Shown in pieces: positions 50,556 through 60,302 of a stretch of 64,000 nt of DNA (position 1 is its first letter; each line of letters begins with the position of its first letter). Location of the stretch: contig CAWAAT010000001.1 of NCBI GenBank assembly GCA_963780175.1, positions 558,001 to 622,000 on the forward strand, read 5' to 3'. Origin of the DNA: Brooklawnia sp963780175 (GTDB taxonomy: Bacteria > Actinomycetota > Actinomycetes > Propionibacteriales > Propionibacteriaceae). The notes beneath the pieces are model-generated. The model ran no database searches. It saw nothing but the letters and a program-made list of their open reading frames with translations, and was not told where the DNA came from. The position numbers and the translations under genes are program-made.

Positions 50556-51059
50556 TCAGGGCGATTCGATGAGCTGACGTAGCTGGGCACCCCAGGCATG
50601 GGCGCGCTCAAGTTCGCCCGGCCGCAGCGGGCCCTGCTTCCCCGAGACGATGAAGCCCTCGGGCGCCGCGAGCAGCCGGTAACCCTTGGCCTGCAGCAGT
50701 TTCGCGATGCTCGGGGCGCCCTTGCCGAACGGGCCGCGCACCTGGGTGTCGAATGCTGCGCACCAAGCAGTGCCGGCGGGCAGTTCGTTCAGCCAAGCCC
50801 GGATGGACGGGTGGGACAGGTCCGGGGTTGGGGCGCCCGGCCCGGGGTTCTGCCGGATCTCCTCGCGCGTCCGTTCGCTGGAAAGCTGGAACGCGAAGAC
50901 CGGTCCACCGGCAACGATCAGTTCCGCGTCCGCCAGCACGTCCTTGCCGGCCTCAACCGTCGCGTACGCCTGGGCGCCCGGCCCGAACCCTTCGGCGATC
51001 GCCCGCGCGACCGCGGCAGTGTTACCCCACAACGACTCGTAAACAATCACGGCACGCAC
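50556..51059 (-). CDS. Flavodoxin family protein
   Basis: A 167-aa protein. The FMN phosphate loop is YESLWGNTAAVARAIAEGF at the N-terminus, and AAFDTQVRGPFGKGAPSIAK is the usual third region. It starts at a GTG with AGGAGG 5 nt upstream. It is 15 bp from the molybdopterin oxidoreductase. Electron transfer to it is possible but unproven, since the oxidoreductase domain faces outward. Confidence 0.87.
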   Translation of the reverse strand: MRAVIVYESLWGNTAAVARAIAEGFGPGAQAYATVEAGKDVLADAELIVAGGPVFAFQLSSERTREEIRQNPGPGAPTPDLSHPSIRAWLNELPAGTAWCAAFDTQVRGPFGKGAPSIAKLLQAKGYRLLAAPEGFIVSGKQGPLRPGELERAHAWGAQLRQLIESP

Positions 51060-51221
51060 GTGAACCTCCTCGTAGAGCCTCCGGCGTCCGGCGCCCTTTG
51101 GGCACGAAGGCCGACGCTTCACCGGCTCGGACGCCGGGTGCTTCGAGCCTACTTGGGCCTGCCATACGGCCAGCAGAACGAGCCCGAACCCCAAGCTCGG
51201 GTCGCGCGGGCCGGCTGCGGT

Positions 51222-51905
51222 TCAGCCCCGCACGGCGGCCAGGAACCCCGCGACCAGGCCCGGGTCCTTGCGGCCAACCGACTGCTCCACCCCGCTGATG
51301 ACGTCGACACCGAACGGTTCTACTGCCGTGATCGCCGCGGCGACGTTGTCGGCGCGCAGGCCACCGGCGAGCACGACCGGGACGCCAGCCCCGTCGCGGA
51401 TAGCGCGAGCCACCCGTAAGTCGACGGTGCGTCCGGTGCCGGCGGGTCGGGTGGCGCTCACCGAGTCCACCAGCAGCATGTCGATGCCCGCCTCCGCGTA
51501 GTGACGTGCGGTGTCCAGCGGGGCGCCTGGGACGTGGTGCCGGGTGAGCAGGGCCCCCGACGCCACGTCGAAACGCAAGGCCTTGATCACCCGGACGCCG
51601 AGGGTGTGCAGCCCCTCGATCAGGCGTGCTGTCGTGGCGGGGTCCTCGTCTGCGTGCAACTGGACGAGATCGGGACGCAGACGCTGCGCGATGAGCATCA
51701 CCTGATCAGGGTCTTCGCCGACCACGGCCACCCGTTGAACGCCGGACGGCACGAGCGCCATGAGGTCGCGAGCCTGCGCCACGGTCAGGTTCCAGGGCAC
51801 GTCGATCGGATAGTCGACAACGAAGCCCAGCGCGTCTGCCCCGGCAGCGGCGCACAGCGCGATGTCGTCCGGGTGGCAGATCCCGCAGATCTTGGCCCAG
51901 GTCAT
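51222..51905 (-). CDS. trpF: Phosphoribosylanthranilate isomerase
   Basis: A 227-aa TIM-barrel enzyme of tryptophan synthesis. The catalytic Cys is in AKICGICHPDD. GADALGFVVDY, LVQLHADED and VVLAGGLRADNVAAAI complete the pattern, with a phosphate-binding GGL. It converts PRA to CdRP. Its ATG overlaps the trpC stop by 4 bp. Confidence 0.95.
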   Translation of the reverse strand: MTWAKICGICHPDDIALCAAAGADALGFVVDYPIDVPWNLTVAQARDLMALVPSGVQRVAVVGEDPDQVMLIAQRLRPDLVQLHADEDPATTARLIEGLHTLGVRVIKALRFDVASGALLTRHHVPGAPLDTARHYAEAGIDMLLVDSVSATRPAGTGRTVDLRVARAIRDGAGVPVVLAGGLRADNVAAAITAVEPFGVDVISGVEQSVGRKDPGLVAGFLAAVRG

Positions 51906-52606
51906 GCCGGCCAGCCCACGCCTGCGAGCCCGCGCAGGAAGGCCACGGGATCGGCGGCGCGGAGCGCGGCGGTGCCCACCAGGACGGCGTCCGCCCCGGC
52001 CGCGGCAGCCCGACGGACGTCGACGGCGGACGCGATCGAACTCTCGCTGATGATCGGTCGTCCGCCTTGAAAGCGGCCGGCGAGTTCGGCGGTGAGCCCA
52101 ACGTCAGTGTCGTCGATCTCAAGGACCGTGATGTCGCGGTTGTTGATGCCCAGCAGGTCCGCGGGCAGGCCGGCCACGGTGGTGGTCTCGGCGGCGGTGT
52201 GGGCCTCGACGAGCGTCTCGATGCCGCGGGTGCGCGCGTGGTCGATGAGCACAGCCAACGTCTCGGGCTCGAGATGGGCTGCGATCAGCAGCAGGGCGGC
52301 GGCGCCGGCGTCCGCCAACGCGTCGATCTGGACGGGGGTGGTCACGAAATCCTTGGCCAGAACGGGCAGGTCGACCGCGGCGACAACGGCCCGCAGCACG
52401 TCCATCGAGCCGCCGAAATGTTCTGACTCGGTAACCACGCTGATTCCGGCCACGGGGGCGGATGCCATCAGCAGGGCGTAGGTCACAGGGTCGCGTCCGG
52501 CCAGCAGGTCACCTTCCTTGGGTGAGCGCGCCTTCACCTCGCCGATGACGGGGAACACGCCCGCGTCCTGGCGGTCCCGGATCTCGGCGACCAGGGAGCG
52601 GGTCAC
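51902..52606 (-). CDS. trpC: Indole-3-glycerol phosphate synthase
   Basis: A 234-aa TIM-barrel enzyme. PVIGEVKARSPKEGDL, VLAKDFVTTPVQIDALAD, GIETLVEAHT, GINNRDI and ISESSI carry the expected catalytic Lys, Glu and Asn residues. It lacks about 20 residues of the usual N-terminal helix. The GTG start overlaps the trpD stop. Confidence 0.95.
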   Translation of the reverse strand: MTRSLVAEIRDRQDAGVFPVIGEVKARSPKEGDLLAGRDPVTYALLMASAPVAGISVVTESEHFGGSMDVLRAVVAAVDLPVLAKDFVTTPVQIDALADAGAAALLLIAAHLEPETLAVLIDHARTRGIETLVEAHTAAETTTVAGLPADLLGINNRDITVLEIDDTDVGLTAELAGRFQGGRPIISESSIASAVDVRRAAAAGADAVLVGTAALRAADPVAFLRGLAGVGWPA

Positions 52607-53971
52607 ACCCCCGCCTGCGAGGCCGCGATCAACTCGTCGAGCTTGGCGTTCGCCGCGCCCGAGTCGACGAGCGTCCGGGCCAGCGCGATGCCGTCGGCGA
52701 TCGAATCGGCCTTGTCGTTGATGTAGAGAGTGGCGCCCGAGTTGAGCAGCAGGAAGTCGCGCCGGGCTCCGGTCTCGCGCCCGGTGAAGATGTCGCGGAT
52801 GATCTGCGCGTTCTGCGCCGGGGTGCCGCCGGCGATGTCGGCGATGCTGCACCGCTGGAACCCGAAGTCCTCCGGTGCGATCTCGTAGTACCGGATGGCC
52901 CCGCGGTTGACGTCGGCGATCGAGGTGCGTCCCAGCAGCGACAACTCGTCCAACCCGTCCAGGCCGTGCGCGATGAGGACGTGGTTGAAGTCCATCTCGG
53001 CGACGACCTGCGCCATCATCGAGACCAGTTCGGGCTTGTAGACGCCCATCGAGTGGTTGCGAGCACCCGCCGGATTGATCAGCGGGCCGATGATCGTGAA
53101 GAAGATCGACTTGATGCCCAGTTCATTCTCCGGTCCGAAAACCCGGCCCATGATCGGGTGGAAGGTGGGCGCGTGCAGGAAACTGACGCCCACGGTCTCG
53201 ATCAGGCGAGCGGCCTGCTGGGGGGTGGGGTCGATGTTGATGCCCAGTGCCTCGAGGACGTCGGCGCTGCCCGAGGATGACGAGATGGACCGGCTGCCGT
53301 GTTTGGCGACCTTCACACCCGCCGGACGCCGACAGGATTGCGTTCGCGGAGCTGACGTTGAAGGTTGTCAGCCCGCCACCGGTGCCGCAGGTGTCAGACA
53401 GCTCGCCCTCGACGTCGACGCTGAACGGGACGGCCACCCGGCGCATGGCTTCCGCGATCGCAGCCACCTCGGAGGTGGTCGGGCCCTTGTTCGTCAGGCC
53501 CACCAGGAACCCGGCGATCTGGACGTCTGACAACTCGCCGGCGGCGATGGCGTTCACGACCGAGAAGAGTTCGGCGCGGTCGAGGTTGAAGCTGTCGGAG
53601 AGCTTCGCCAGGATCGGCGCGATGGCCTTTCGACCCCGGGTCAGTTGCATCTGAGCGACGTCGACCGAGGCGTCGTCCGGCGCGCCCAGGGCTGCGGCCA
53701 TTCCGGGAGCGGCGCCCTGGTCGAGCCGACGGAACTTGTACTGCTTGAAGGCGGTCACCGTGACGGTGTCCTTGATGCCGGGCAGGGTGGCTATCTTGTC
53801 GTTGATGACGTCGGAGAGGTTCTCGTATTCGCGCACCTGCACGTGCGCCAGCAGATCGTAGGTGCCATTGGTCGAATAGACCTCGACCACCTCTTCGATC
53901 GAGCTCAGCTCACTGGCGACCCTGGTGAGGGCGCCCTTCTTGACCTTGAGGGAAACCATGGCAGTGATCAC
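52603..53971 (-). pseudogene. trpD: Lrp-type ligand-binding domain fused to anthranilate phosphoribosyltransferase, frameshifted
   Basis: The first 80 residues (VITAMVSLKVKKG..SSIEEVVEVYSTNGTYDLLAHV) form an Lrp/AsnC ligand-binding (RAM) domain without helix-turn-helix. Residues from about 105 are TrpD, with SDTCGTGGGLTTFNVSSANA. At 53318-53320 one extra base (CCC for CC) shifts the frame. The rest continues intact in another frame (KVAKHGSRSISSSSGSADVL to NDKADSIADGIALA). It is either a real mutation, a sequencing error or a recoding site. Separate lrp-like and trpD genes are adjacent in other actinobacteria, as I recall. Confidence 0.8.
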
Positions 53972-54147
53972 TGCCCCATCCTGACGCGCTGACGCCGCCG
54001 CTGGACGTCCTGACCGCATGGTGGCTGCGCCCTGGCGCCGCGTGAGCGTCCACCGAACCGTGCAGAACCCGCCCTGAGGAGAGTTGGGAACGCGGACCGG
54101 CCCGGAAGCGTGTCATGACGCGCGTTTTGGAGGGTTGGGTACGCGCA

Positions 54148-54504
54148 TCAGCCCAGGTCGGCAGGCGGAACGTAGTACTCCAGGAAGGCGTCGAGGGCGC
54201 GTGGTCCGTAGACGGTGCTGGGCCCGCCCTGCATCATGATCGTGACGCCCAGGGCCTCGGCGACTTCTTCCGGAGTCGCTCCGGCCCGGGCTGCGCTCCG
54301 GGCATGCGAGGCGATGCAGCCATCGCACCGGACGGCGACCGCAATCCCCAGCGCGATGAGTTCCTTCGTCTTGCGGTCAAGCGCACCGTCCGCGACAACT
54401 GCCTTGCTCAACGTCGAATAGCCGGCGTAGACGTCAGGGATCAGCGACCGCAACGTCGCCGCTTGCCCGCTGAGATCTTCAAGTACCTTCTTGCCATGGC
54501 CCAT
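54148..54504 (-). CDS. Carboxymuconolactone decarboxylase/AhpD-like protein
   Basis: A 118-aa protein. The redox motif is CDGCIASH (C-x-x-C-x3-H), typical of AhpD-type peroxidase partners. KELIALGIAVAVRCDGC and SAARAGATPEEVAEALGV are the family core. It likely reduces peroxides with a thiol partner. It has a GGAGG-like site upstream of the ATG. Confidence 0.9.
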   Translation of the reverse strand: MGHGKKVLEDLSGQAATLRSLIPDVYAGYSTLSKAVVADGALDRKTKELIALGIAVAVRCDGCIASHARSAARAGATPEEVAEALGVTIMMQGGPSTVYGPRALDAFLEYYVPPADLG

Positions 54505-54628
54505 GTCCGCCTCCGTTGAAGTAGACGCCGAACTCGGCTGTCACAATTGATGATCCTCAACTCCGGGCATCCCCACAACCCTTACGGCGGGCTCGACCCA
54601 GAATCGGCTAGCCGACGCCGTCGACGCT

Positions 54629-55456
54629 TCACGAAATGCCCAGCATGGCCTCACTACGCCGCCAGAGCCCTTCGGCCAGGCTTGCGTCCAGTGCTTGAGG
54701 GTTGATCTTCCTGGAGATGGCGTTCTTCTCGTAGTACTGCCCGGATTGCCAGGTGACGCCGGGGACGCCTGCGGCCAGCCAGGTGAGTGCTTGACCCCCC
54801 TTCTCGACGCTGGTCAGCAGCTTTGCGAGTGGGGAGTGGTACATGAACCGCATGGCACTTGAGGTGTCGTTGGCGAAGTTGGTGGCGATTCCTCCGGGGT
54901 GGAACGCGACGGCGTTGATGCCCTCGCCGTGGTAGCGGCGGTGCAGTTCCCGGGTGAACAGGACGTTGGCGAGCTTGGCGTCCCCGTAGGCCTTGTTGGC
55001 GTTCCAATTTCTGGCGTTGTCGAGGTCTTCGAGGTCGAGGTGGGCGAACGCCCGGTGCGCGACGCTGGAGGTCTGGATGATGCTCGCGTCCGACTCGATG
55101 AGCCGGTCCATCAGCAGGTGGGTGAGCAGGAACGGCGCCAGGTGGTTGACCTGGAAGGTCTTGTCGAACCCGTCGGTGGTGGTCGCCCTGGCGAACACCC
55201 CGCCGGCGTTGTTGGCTATCACGTCGATTCGCGGGTAGTTCTCGAGCAACTCGGCAGCCAGGACGCGGACCTGCGCGAGGTCGGTGAAGTCGGCCACGTG
55301 GTGGGGTGCGTTGATCTCGCCGGCAATCGCGGCCGTCTTCTGAGGAGATCGTCCGACCACGACGACTCGGTGACCGTCGGCGGCGAGCTGACGAGCCGAG
55401 GCGGCCCCGATGCCGTCGCTGGCCCCTGTGATGACAATCGTACGTTGGTGTTGCAT
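54629..55456 (-). CDS. Short-chain dehydrogenase/reductase
   Basis: A 275-aa Rossmann-fold enzyme. The nucleotide motif is GASDGIG (11-17), NNAG is at 82-85 and the active site is Tyr157-x3-Lys161. It resembles retinol/WW-domain-type SDRs. I choose the ATG at 55456 because GGAAGGA precedes it; a GTG seven codons upstream is also open. Confidence 0.88.
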   Translation of the reverse strand: MQHQRTIVITGASDGIGAASARQLAADGHRVVVVGRSPQKTAAIAGEINAPHHVADFTDLAQVRVLAAELLENYPRIDVIANNAGGVFARATTTDGFDKTFQVNHLAPFLLTHLLMDRLIESDASIIQTSSVAHRAFAHLDLEDLDNARNWNANKAYGDAKLANVLFTRELHRRYHGEGINAVAFHPGGIATNFANDTSSAMRFMYHSPLAKLLTSVEKGGQALTWLAAGVPGVTWQSGQYYEKNAISRKINPQALDASLAEGLWRRSEAMLGIS

Positions 55457-55510
55457 CGAGGATTCCTTCCGCTTCACGCGTTTGAGGTGTTCCTCAACGC
55501 TCCCATCGGC

Positions 55511-56404
55511 TCAGTCGAACGCCGATATCTCGATCTTCTTCATCTGCATCAGCTTCTGGTAAGCCCCCGGCGACGCCATGAGCTCCCCCAGGTTGACGGG
55601 GATGATCTGCCAGCTCAACCCGAACCGGTCGGCACACCAGCCGCACTGCTCAGCCTCGGGGACGGCACTCAACGCGTCCCAGTAGTGGTCGAGCTCGGTC
55701 TGGTCGGCGCACTCGATGATCAGCGAGACGCCGCAGTTGAAGGTGACGTCCTGTTCCACCCCCGAATCCATCAGCGCGAACCACTGACCCAACAACTCCA
55801 CGTCGGCGAACATCACGTCGCCCGGCCCGGCCGGCCCGGTCTGTTCCGGGTAGCGCGCCACTGTGCCGACGCGTGCCCCGGGGAAAACCTCCCGGTAGTA
55901 GTCCAGGGCCTCACCGGCCCTGTTCTGCGCAGCGCCGCCGAACAGCAGGCTGGGTATGATGAACGGACGGGGGTCGCCCTCCGGGTCGCTGAGGATGAAC
56001 TGCCAGGTCACCCCGTAGCGATCCTGCACCCAGCCGTACCGACGGCTGAAGGGGTACTCACCCAGCGGCATCATGACCGCGCCGCCCTCGGACAGCGCAG
56101 CCCACAGGGCGTCCAGATGCTCGCGGGCCTGTGGGTCGCGGGACGGGTCGAAGTTGAGCATGAAGGACACCGACGGATTGACGGTGAACTCCGGGCCGGC
56201 GTTGATGGCCACGAACCGGACGCCGCCGATCTCGAAATCTACGGTGAGTTCCTTGCCGGCGAACTCCTGCTGAAAGTCGAGCAGGCCCTCGCTGGGGTAG
56301 TACTGGGTGGCGCTCACGCGGGCGTCCGGGAACACCGATGTGTAGAAGGTGACAGCTTCGACTGCCTTGTGGTCGAACCACAGGCAGGGCACGATTCTCT
56401 GCAT
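55511..56404 (-). CDS. PhnB-like VOC protein with two glyoxalase-fold domains
   Basis: A 297-aa protein made of two repeats. Each half has the (W)F..AVEAVTFYTSVFPDARV type opening and a YGVTWQFILSDP or FGLSWQIIPVNL ending. These are the 3-demethylubiquinone methyltransferase-like (PhnB) domains. Function unknown. I start at ATG 56404 with GAGG upstream. Confidence 0.85.
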   Translation of the reverse strand: MQRIVPCLWFDHKAVEAVTFYTSVFPDARVSATQYYPSEGLLDFQQEFAGKELTVDFEIGGVRFVAINAGPEFTVNPSVSFMLNFDPSRDPQAREHLDALWAALSEGGAVMMPLGEYPFSRRYGWVQDRYGVTWQFILSDPEGDPRPFIIPSLLFGGAAQNRAGEALDYYREVFPGARVGTVARYPEQTGPAGPGDVMFADVELLGQWFALMDSGVEQDVTFNCGVSLIIECADQTELDHYWDALSAVPEAEQCGWCADRFGLSWQIIPVNLGELMASPGAYQKLMQMKKIEISAFD

Positions 56405-56610
56405 CTGACGCACCTCGTTCTGGTCGAAGGCGATGCCCCGCCAGCCACCCGAGGCTTCCTCGCGCTCGACTCTAGTCGGCGCGCCCAACGCCCAATCGCG
56501 TCCGTCGCCACGGCGTCCGACGATGGCTGAAGGGTTAGGCTCAACCCATCCACTCTCGTAGCCGTTCGCGGTAGGGGAACCGAGAGCGTGGCGTCACGGA
56601 AGGCGGGTCG

Positions 56611-57288
56611 GTGGAGACAGTTCCCACGAGCAGGGACGGCAGCGTCCACGTCACCGACGAGCGTTTCAACACCGCCACTCACCTGGCTGCAGCCTGTTTC
56701 TCCCTCGTGGGCGGAGGCCTGCTCGTTGCTCAAGCGGGCGCGCAGGGTGACCCCTGGAAGATCGTCGGCTTGAGCATCTATGCCCTTACGTTGATGTTGT
56801 TGTTCGTGGCCAGCACGCTGCACCACGGTATTGACGGTTCGCCTCGGCTGAACGAGGTGCTCCGCACCCTCGACTACGACTCGGTATTCCTGTTGATCGC
56901 CGGCACCGTGACACCGCTCGTCCTGGTGCTGTTCCGCAACGTCTACGGCTGGACGGTGTTCACCGGCGTCTGGGTGATCGCGGTGCTGGGGATCGTCCTG
57001 CGATCGTGGTGGCGCCAACTGCCGAAATACGTCACGAACACCCTGTACATCACCCTCGGCTGGGTGACGGCACTGCTCGTGGTCACCGCCCCGCACCTGC
57101 CGGCGGGCGCTCTGGGGTTGATGGCGGCGGGCGGTGTCGTCTACAGCACAGGTTTCGTGATCTACGTGATCGAGAAGCCGAACCCGCGGCCCGGAGTGTT
57201 CGGTTTCCATGAGCTGTGGCACCTGCTGGTGGTTGTGGCAGCTTTCCTCCACTACCTCCTCATGTACGTCTACGTTCTACCTGCATAG
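56611..57288 (+). CDS. Hemolysin III (YqfA/PAQR-type) membrane protein
   Basis: A 225-aa protein with seven spans. FNTATHLAAACFSLVGGGLL, STLHHGIDGS, LDYDSVFLLIAGTVTPL and the C-terminal FHELWHLLVVVAAFLHY are the conserved His/Asp motifs of the family. The true role (metal-dependent hydrolase or channel) is unresolved. GTG start with AAGG. It is 13 bp upstream of the ABC ATPase. Confidence 0.9.
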   Translation: METVPTSRDGSVHVTDERFNTATHLAAACFSLVGGGLLVAQAGAQGDPWKIVGLSIYALTLMLLFVASTLHHGIDGSPRLNEVLRTLDYDSVFLLIAGTVTPLVLVLFRNVYGWTVFTGVWVIAVLGIVLRSWWRQLPKYVTNTLYITLGWVTALLVVTAPHLPAGALGLMAAGGVVYSTGFVIYVIEKPNPRPGVFGFHELWHLLVVVAAFLHYLLMYVYVLPA

Positions 57289-57301
57289 GAGCCTGCCGAC
57301 C

Positions 57302-58270
57302 ATGGAATCCGTCATCACGGTCGAGGGACTGGTCAAGCGCTACGGGCGTTTCACCGCCCTGCACGGCCTGAACCTGACAGTCAATCGCGGCGAGGTGCAC
57401 GGCTTCCTCGGGCCGAACGGTGCCGGCAAGTCCACCACCATTCGGGTGTTGCTGGGGCTGCTGCGCGCAGACGCCGGACGCGTCGAGGTGCTCGGCGCCG
57501 ACCCATGGCGCGACGTCGTCGCCCTCCACCGCCGCCTGGCGTACGTGCCCGGCGAGGTGAGCCTGTGGCCTGGCCTGACCGGTGGTGAGGCCATCGACCT
57601 GCTCGGGAACCTGCGCGGCGGGCTGGACGAGAAGCGCCGCGCCCACCTCGTCGAGCGGTTCGAACTCGACCCCACCAAACGCGGTCGGCAGTACTCCAAG
57701 GGCAACAAACAGAAGGTGGCCCTGGTGGCGGCGCTCGCCTCCGACGTCGAACTCCTCATCCTGGACGAACCCACCTCCGGGCTGGACCCGCTCATGGAGA
57801 TGGTCTTCCAGGAGGAGATCACCCAACTCAAGGAGCAGGGCTGCAGCGTCCTGCTGTCCAGCCACATCCTGTCTGAGGCTGAAGCCCTGGCTGACCGGAT
57901 CTCGATCATCCGCGACGGACTGGTCGTCGAGACCGGCACCCTCGACGACCTCCGGAGCCGCACCCGCACCACTATCCTGGCCACGCTCGATCGCCCGCCC
58001 GCAGCCCGCGCCGACCTGACGCCCCTGGAGGACGTCCACCTCGACGGCACCCATCTGCACGGCACCGTTGCGTCGGAACGGGTCGGCGAGGCCGTCGCGT
58101 TGCTCGGCGAGTTCGGGATCGCTGCGCTCACCGCCACCCCACCCTCGCTGGAAGACCTGTTCCTGCGCCACTACGGCGAGGACGCGGGCCCCAACCCTGC
58201 TGCCCAGGTCGCAGCCCCTCCGGCTCCGACTCGTGCCGGCTGGCGTCCCGGCCGGCATTCGGAGGTGTGA
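57302..58270 (+). CDS. ABC-2 type transporter ATP-binding protein
   Basis: A 322-aa ATPase. Walker A GPNGAGKST is at 37-45. The signature is the unusual YSKGNKQK instead of LSGGQ, and Walker B is LLILDEPTSGLD. The YSKGN form is typical of one actinobacterial drug-exporter group. It pairs with the following permease, whose start is 1 bp after its stop. Confidence 0.9.
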   Translation: MESVITVEGLVKRYGRFTALHGLNLTVNRGEVHGFLGPNGAGKSTTIRVLLGLLRADAGRVEVLGADPWRDVVALHRRLAYVPGEVSLWPGLTGGEAIDLLGNLRGGLDEKRRAHLVERFELDPTKRGRQYSKGNKQKVALVAALASDVELLILDEPTSGLDPLMEMVFQEEITQLKEQGCSVLLSSHILSEAEALADRISIIRDGLVVETGTLDDLRSRTRTTILATLDRPPAARADLTPLEDVHLDGTHLHGTVASERVGEAVALLGEFGIAALTATPPSLEDLFLRHYGEDAGPNPAAQVAAPPAPTRAGWRPGRHSEV

Positions 58271-58271
58271 C

Positions 58272-59864
58272 GTGGCGGGCCGGCTCACCGGGGTGCATCA
58301 CCTGCTCCCCGTGGCACTGCGTCAGGACCGGACGTCCATCGCTCCGTGGATCGTGCTCATCTCGGTGCTCTCTGCGAGCTCGGTGCTCGTCTACGACTGG
58401 GTGTTCCCCGACGCGCAGAGCCAGCAGGTGCTGCAGCTCAACGTGACGGCCAACCCGGCCATGGCACTGATCTTCGGCAAGCCTGTGGACCTGACCACCG
58501 CGGACGGGTTCAATGCCTGGCGTGCTGGCGCACTGGGGGCGTTCTTCTCCGGGTTGATGGCCATCTTCATCGTCGTGCGTAACTCCCGGGCTGAGGAGGA
58601 CTCCGGACGCGCCGAGCTCGTGGCGTCCGGGGTGGTCGGCCGCGAGGCACGCCCCGCGGTGGCGGTGGCGATGGCAGCGGTGGCTGCGGCGCTGCTCGGG
58701 GTGGTCTCCGCCCTGGTCACCATCGCTTTCGGTGGCGGAGTCGCGAACTCCATCATGCTGTCGGCCACGTTCACGAGTTCTGCGCTGCTGTTCGCCGGCG
58801 TCGCGGTGATAGCCGCGCAGGTGGGTTCGGACGCCCGGGCCGCCAACCAGTTGGCGGTCTCCGTGCTCGGGACGCTGTTCGTGGCGCGCGGCTACATCGA
58901 CTCCTCCGGCGCCCCGGACTGGGCGGTGTGGCTCACCCCGTTCGGCTGGCTGCAGGAAACCAAGCCCGCCGTGGACAACATCTGGTGGCCTCTTCTGCTG
59001 GTGGTGGGGCTCGCGGTAGTCCTTGTGGGGGCCGGCTTGGCCCTGCACGCGCGCCGAGACTTCGGCATGGGCCTCGTGGCGCCCCGGCCGGGACCGGCGC
59101 GAGCCGGCGCGGTGGGCAACCTCTGGGGCCTTGCGCTGCGGCTGCACCGCCCCACCATGGCCTCCTGGATGGTCGGGTTCGCGGTGCTCGGGGTACTGCT
59201 CGGGTTTCTCGCCAACACCGCCACCGACGTGTTTGCCGAGAACCCCGCGATCGCCCAGGTGCTCGCGTCCGGCGCGGTCTCCCAGGAGGACCTCGTGGCC
59301 GAGTTCCTCCTCACGATGATCCGCATCCTCGGCATCTACGCCGCGGTCCACGGGGTGCAGGTGGTGATGCGGCTGTACGCGGAAGAACTGGAGTACCGGG
59401 CCGACCCGCTGCTGGGTGGGGCCACCACCCGGTGGGCGCATCTGGCCAGCCACGCGGTGATCGCGTTCGGCTCCACCGCACTCGGCATGATCGTGGCGGG
59501 CTCGGTCATGGGGTGGGTCGCGGACGCCACGGGTGAGGCAATCGGATTCGCGGACGTGCTGGGCCAGGCGGTGGCGACCATTCCGGCGGTCTGGGTGTTG
59601 GTGGGGCTGGCGCTCGCTGTCGTCGGGGCACACCCGTCGAAGCGCCTTGCCGGCTGGATGGGGGTGGTGGCGACGTTCGCCCTCACCATCCTCGGGCCCA
59701 TGTTGAACCTCTACGACTGGGTCCTGGGTATCAGTCCCCTGTGGCATGTGCCCAACATCCAGGCCGCAGACCCGGCCTGGGGCGGGCTCATGGGGCTGGC
59801 GCTGGTGGCAGCCGCCTTCACGACGCTCGGATTCGTCGGCTACCGCCGGCGGGACATCACCTGA
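58272..59864 (+). CDS. ABC-2 type exporter permease
   Basis: A 530-aa protein with about twelve spans in two halves (58-aa N-terminal lead VHHLLPVALRQDRTSIAPW; second half from about residue 285). This is the polyketide-antibiotic-exporter type. It has a GTG start. With the ATPase it forms a full transporter; the substrate is unknown. Confidence 0.87.
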   Translation: MAGRLTGVHHLLPVALRQDRTSIAPWIVLISVLSASSVLVYDWVFPDAQSQQVLQLNVTANPAMALIFGKPVDLTTADGFNAWRAGALGAFFSGLMAIFIVVRNSRAEEDSGRAELVASGVVGREARPAVAVAMAAVAAALLGVVSALVTIAFGGGVANSIMLSATFTSSALLFAGVAVIAAQVGSDARAANQLAVSVLGTLFVARGYIDSSGAPDWAVWLTPFGWLQETKPAVDNIWWPLLLVVGLAVVLVGAGLALHARRDFGMGLVAPRPGPARAGAVGNLWGLALRLHRPTMASWMVGFAVLGVLLGFLANTATDVFAENPAIAQVLASGAVSQEDLVAEFLLTMIRILGIYAAVHGVQVVMRLYAEELEYRADPLLGGATTRWAHLASHAVIAFGSTALGMIVAGSVMGWVADATGEAIGFADVLGQAVATIPAVWVLVGLALAVVGAHPSKRLAGWMGVVATFALTILGPMLNLYDWVLGISPLWHVPNIQAADPAWGGLMGLALVAAAFTTLGFVGYRRRDIT

Positions 59865-59981
59865 GCGAGCCACTCCCTGAACTGAGCACAGCAGTTGGCC
59901 CAGAAGCCTCCTTGAAGCTTAAGTGGCGCCCACTGGTGTGCTCCACTCAGGTTTCCCGGTGTCAGGCAGCGTCGCGGACAG

Positions 59982-60188
59982 TCAGGACGCAAGCACTCGT
60001 TCACGCTGCACCTCATTCAGGACCGAGGAGGCTGCCACGTCGAAGGACAACTGGACCCTGGAGTCAGCTGTGTTCACCCCCTGCCCTCCGGGGCCCGACG
60101 CGTGGGAGTACCGCTCGACCAGTTCTTGGGCTGGAATCACCAGCCCGAACGGCAAACCGGGGCCTGGGGCGATATGCACCTCACTCAT
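59982..60188 (-). pseudogene. ArfB-like peptidyl-tRNA hydrolase, C-terminally truncated
   Basis: A 68-aa remnant. It reads MSEVHIAPGPGLPFGLVIPA, then RYSHASGPGGQGVNTADSRV, so the catalytic GGQ is kept. A TGA follows RERVLAS, where family members continue for about 70 residues ending in a basic tail that enters the ribosomal mRNA channel. Without that tail it should not rescue ribosomes. The sequence beyond the stop shows no clear homology. Confidence 0.7.
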
Positions 60189-60302
60189 CCCACAAACGTA
60201 AACCCTCACAGCGTTGCCCGCCCTTTCTGCAGCCCGCCGCGAGCGCTTGTGAGGCGGTCTATCGTGGGCGCAAGGCACACCTCGATCAGAAGGAGCACCG
60301 CT

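Noticed and set aside
58128..59873. A 581-codon minus-strand frame opposite the ABC-2 permease
   Set aside because: Charged low-complexity shadow of a membrane protein gene.
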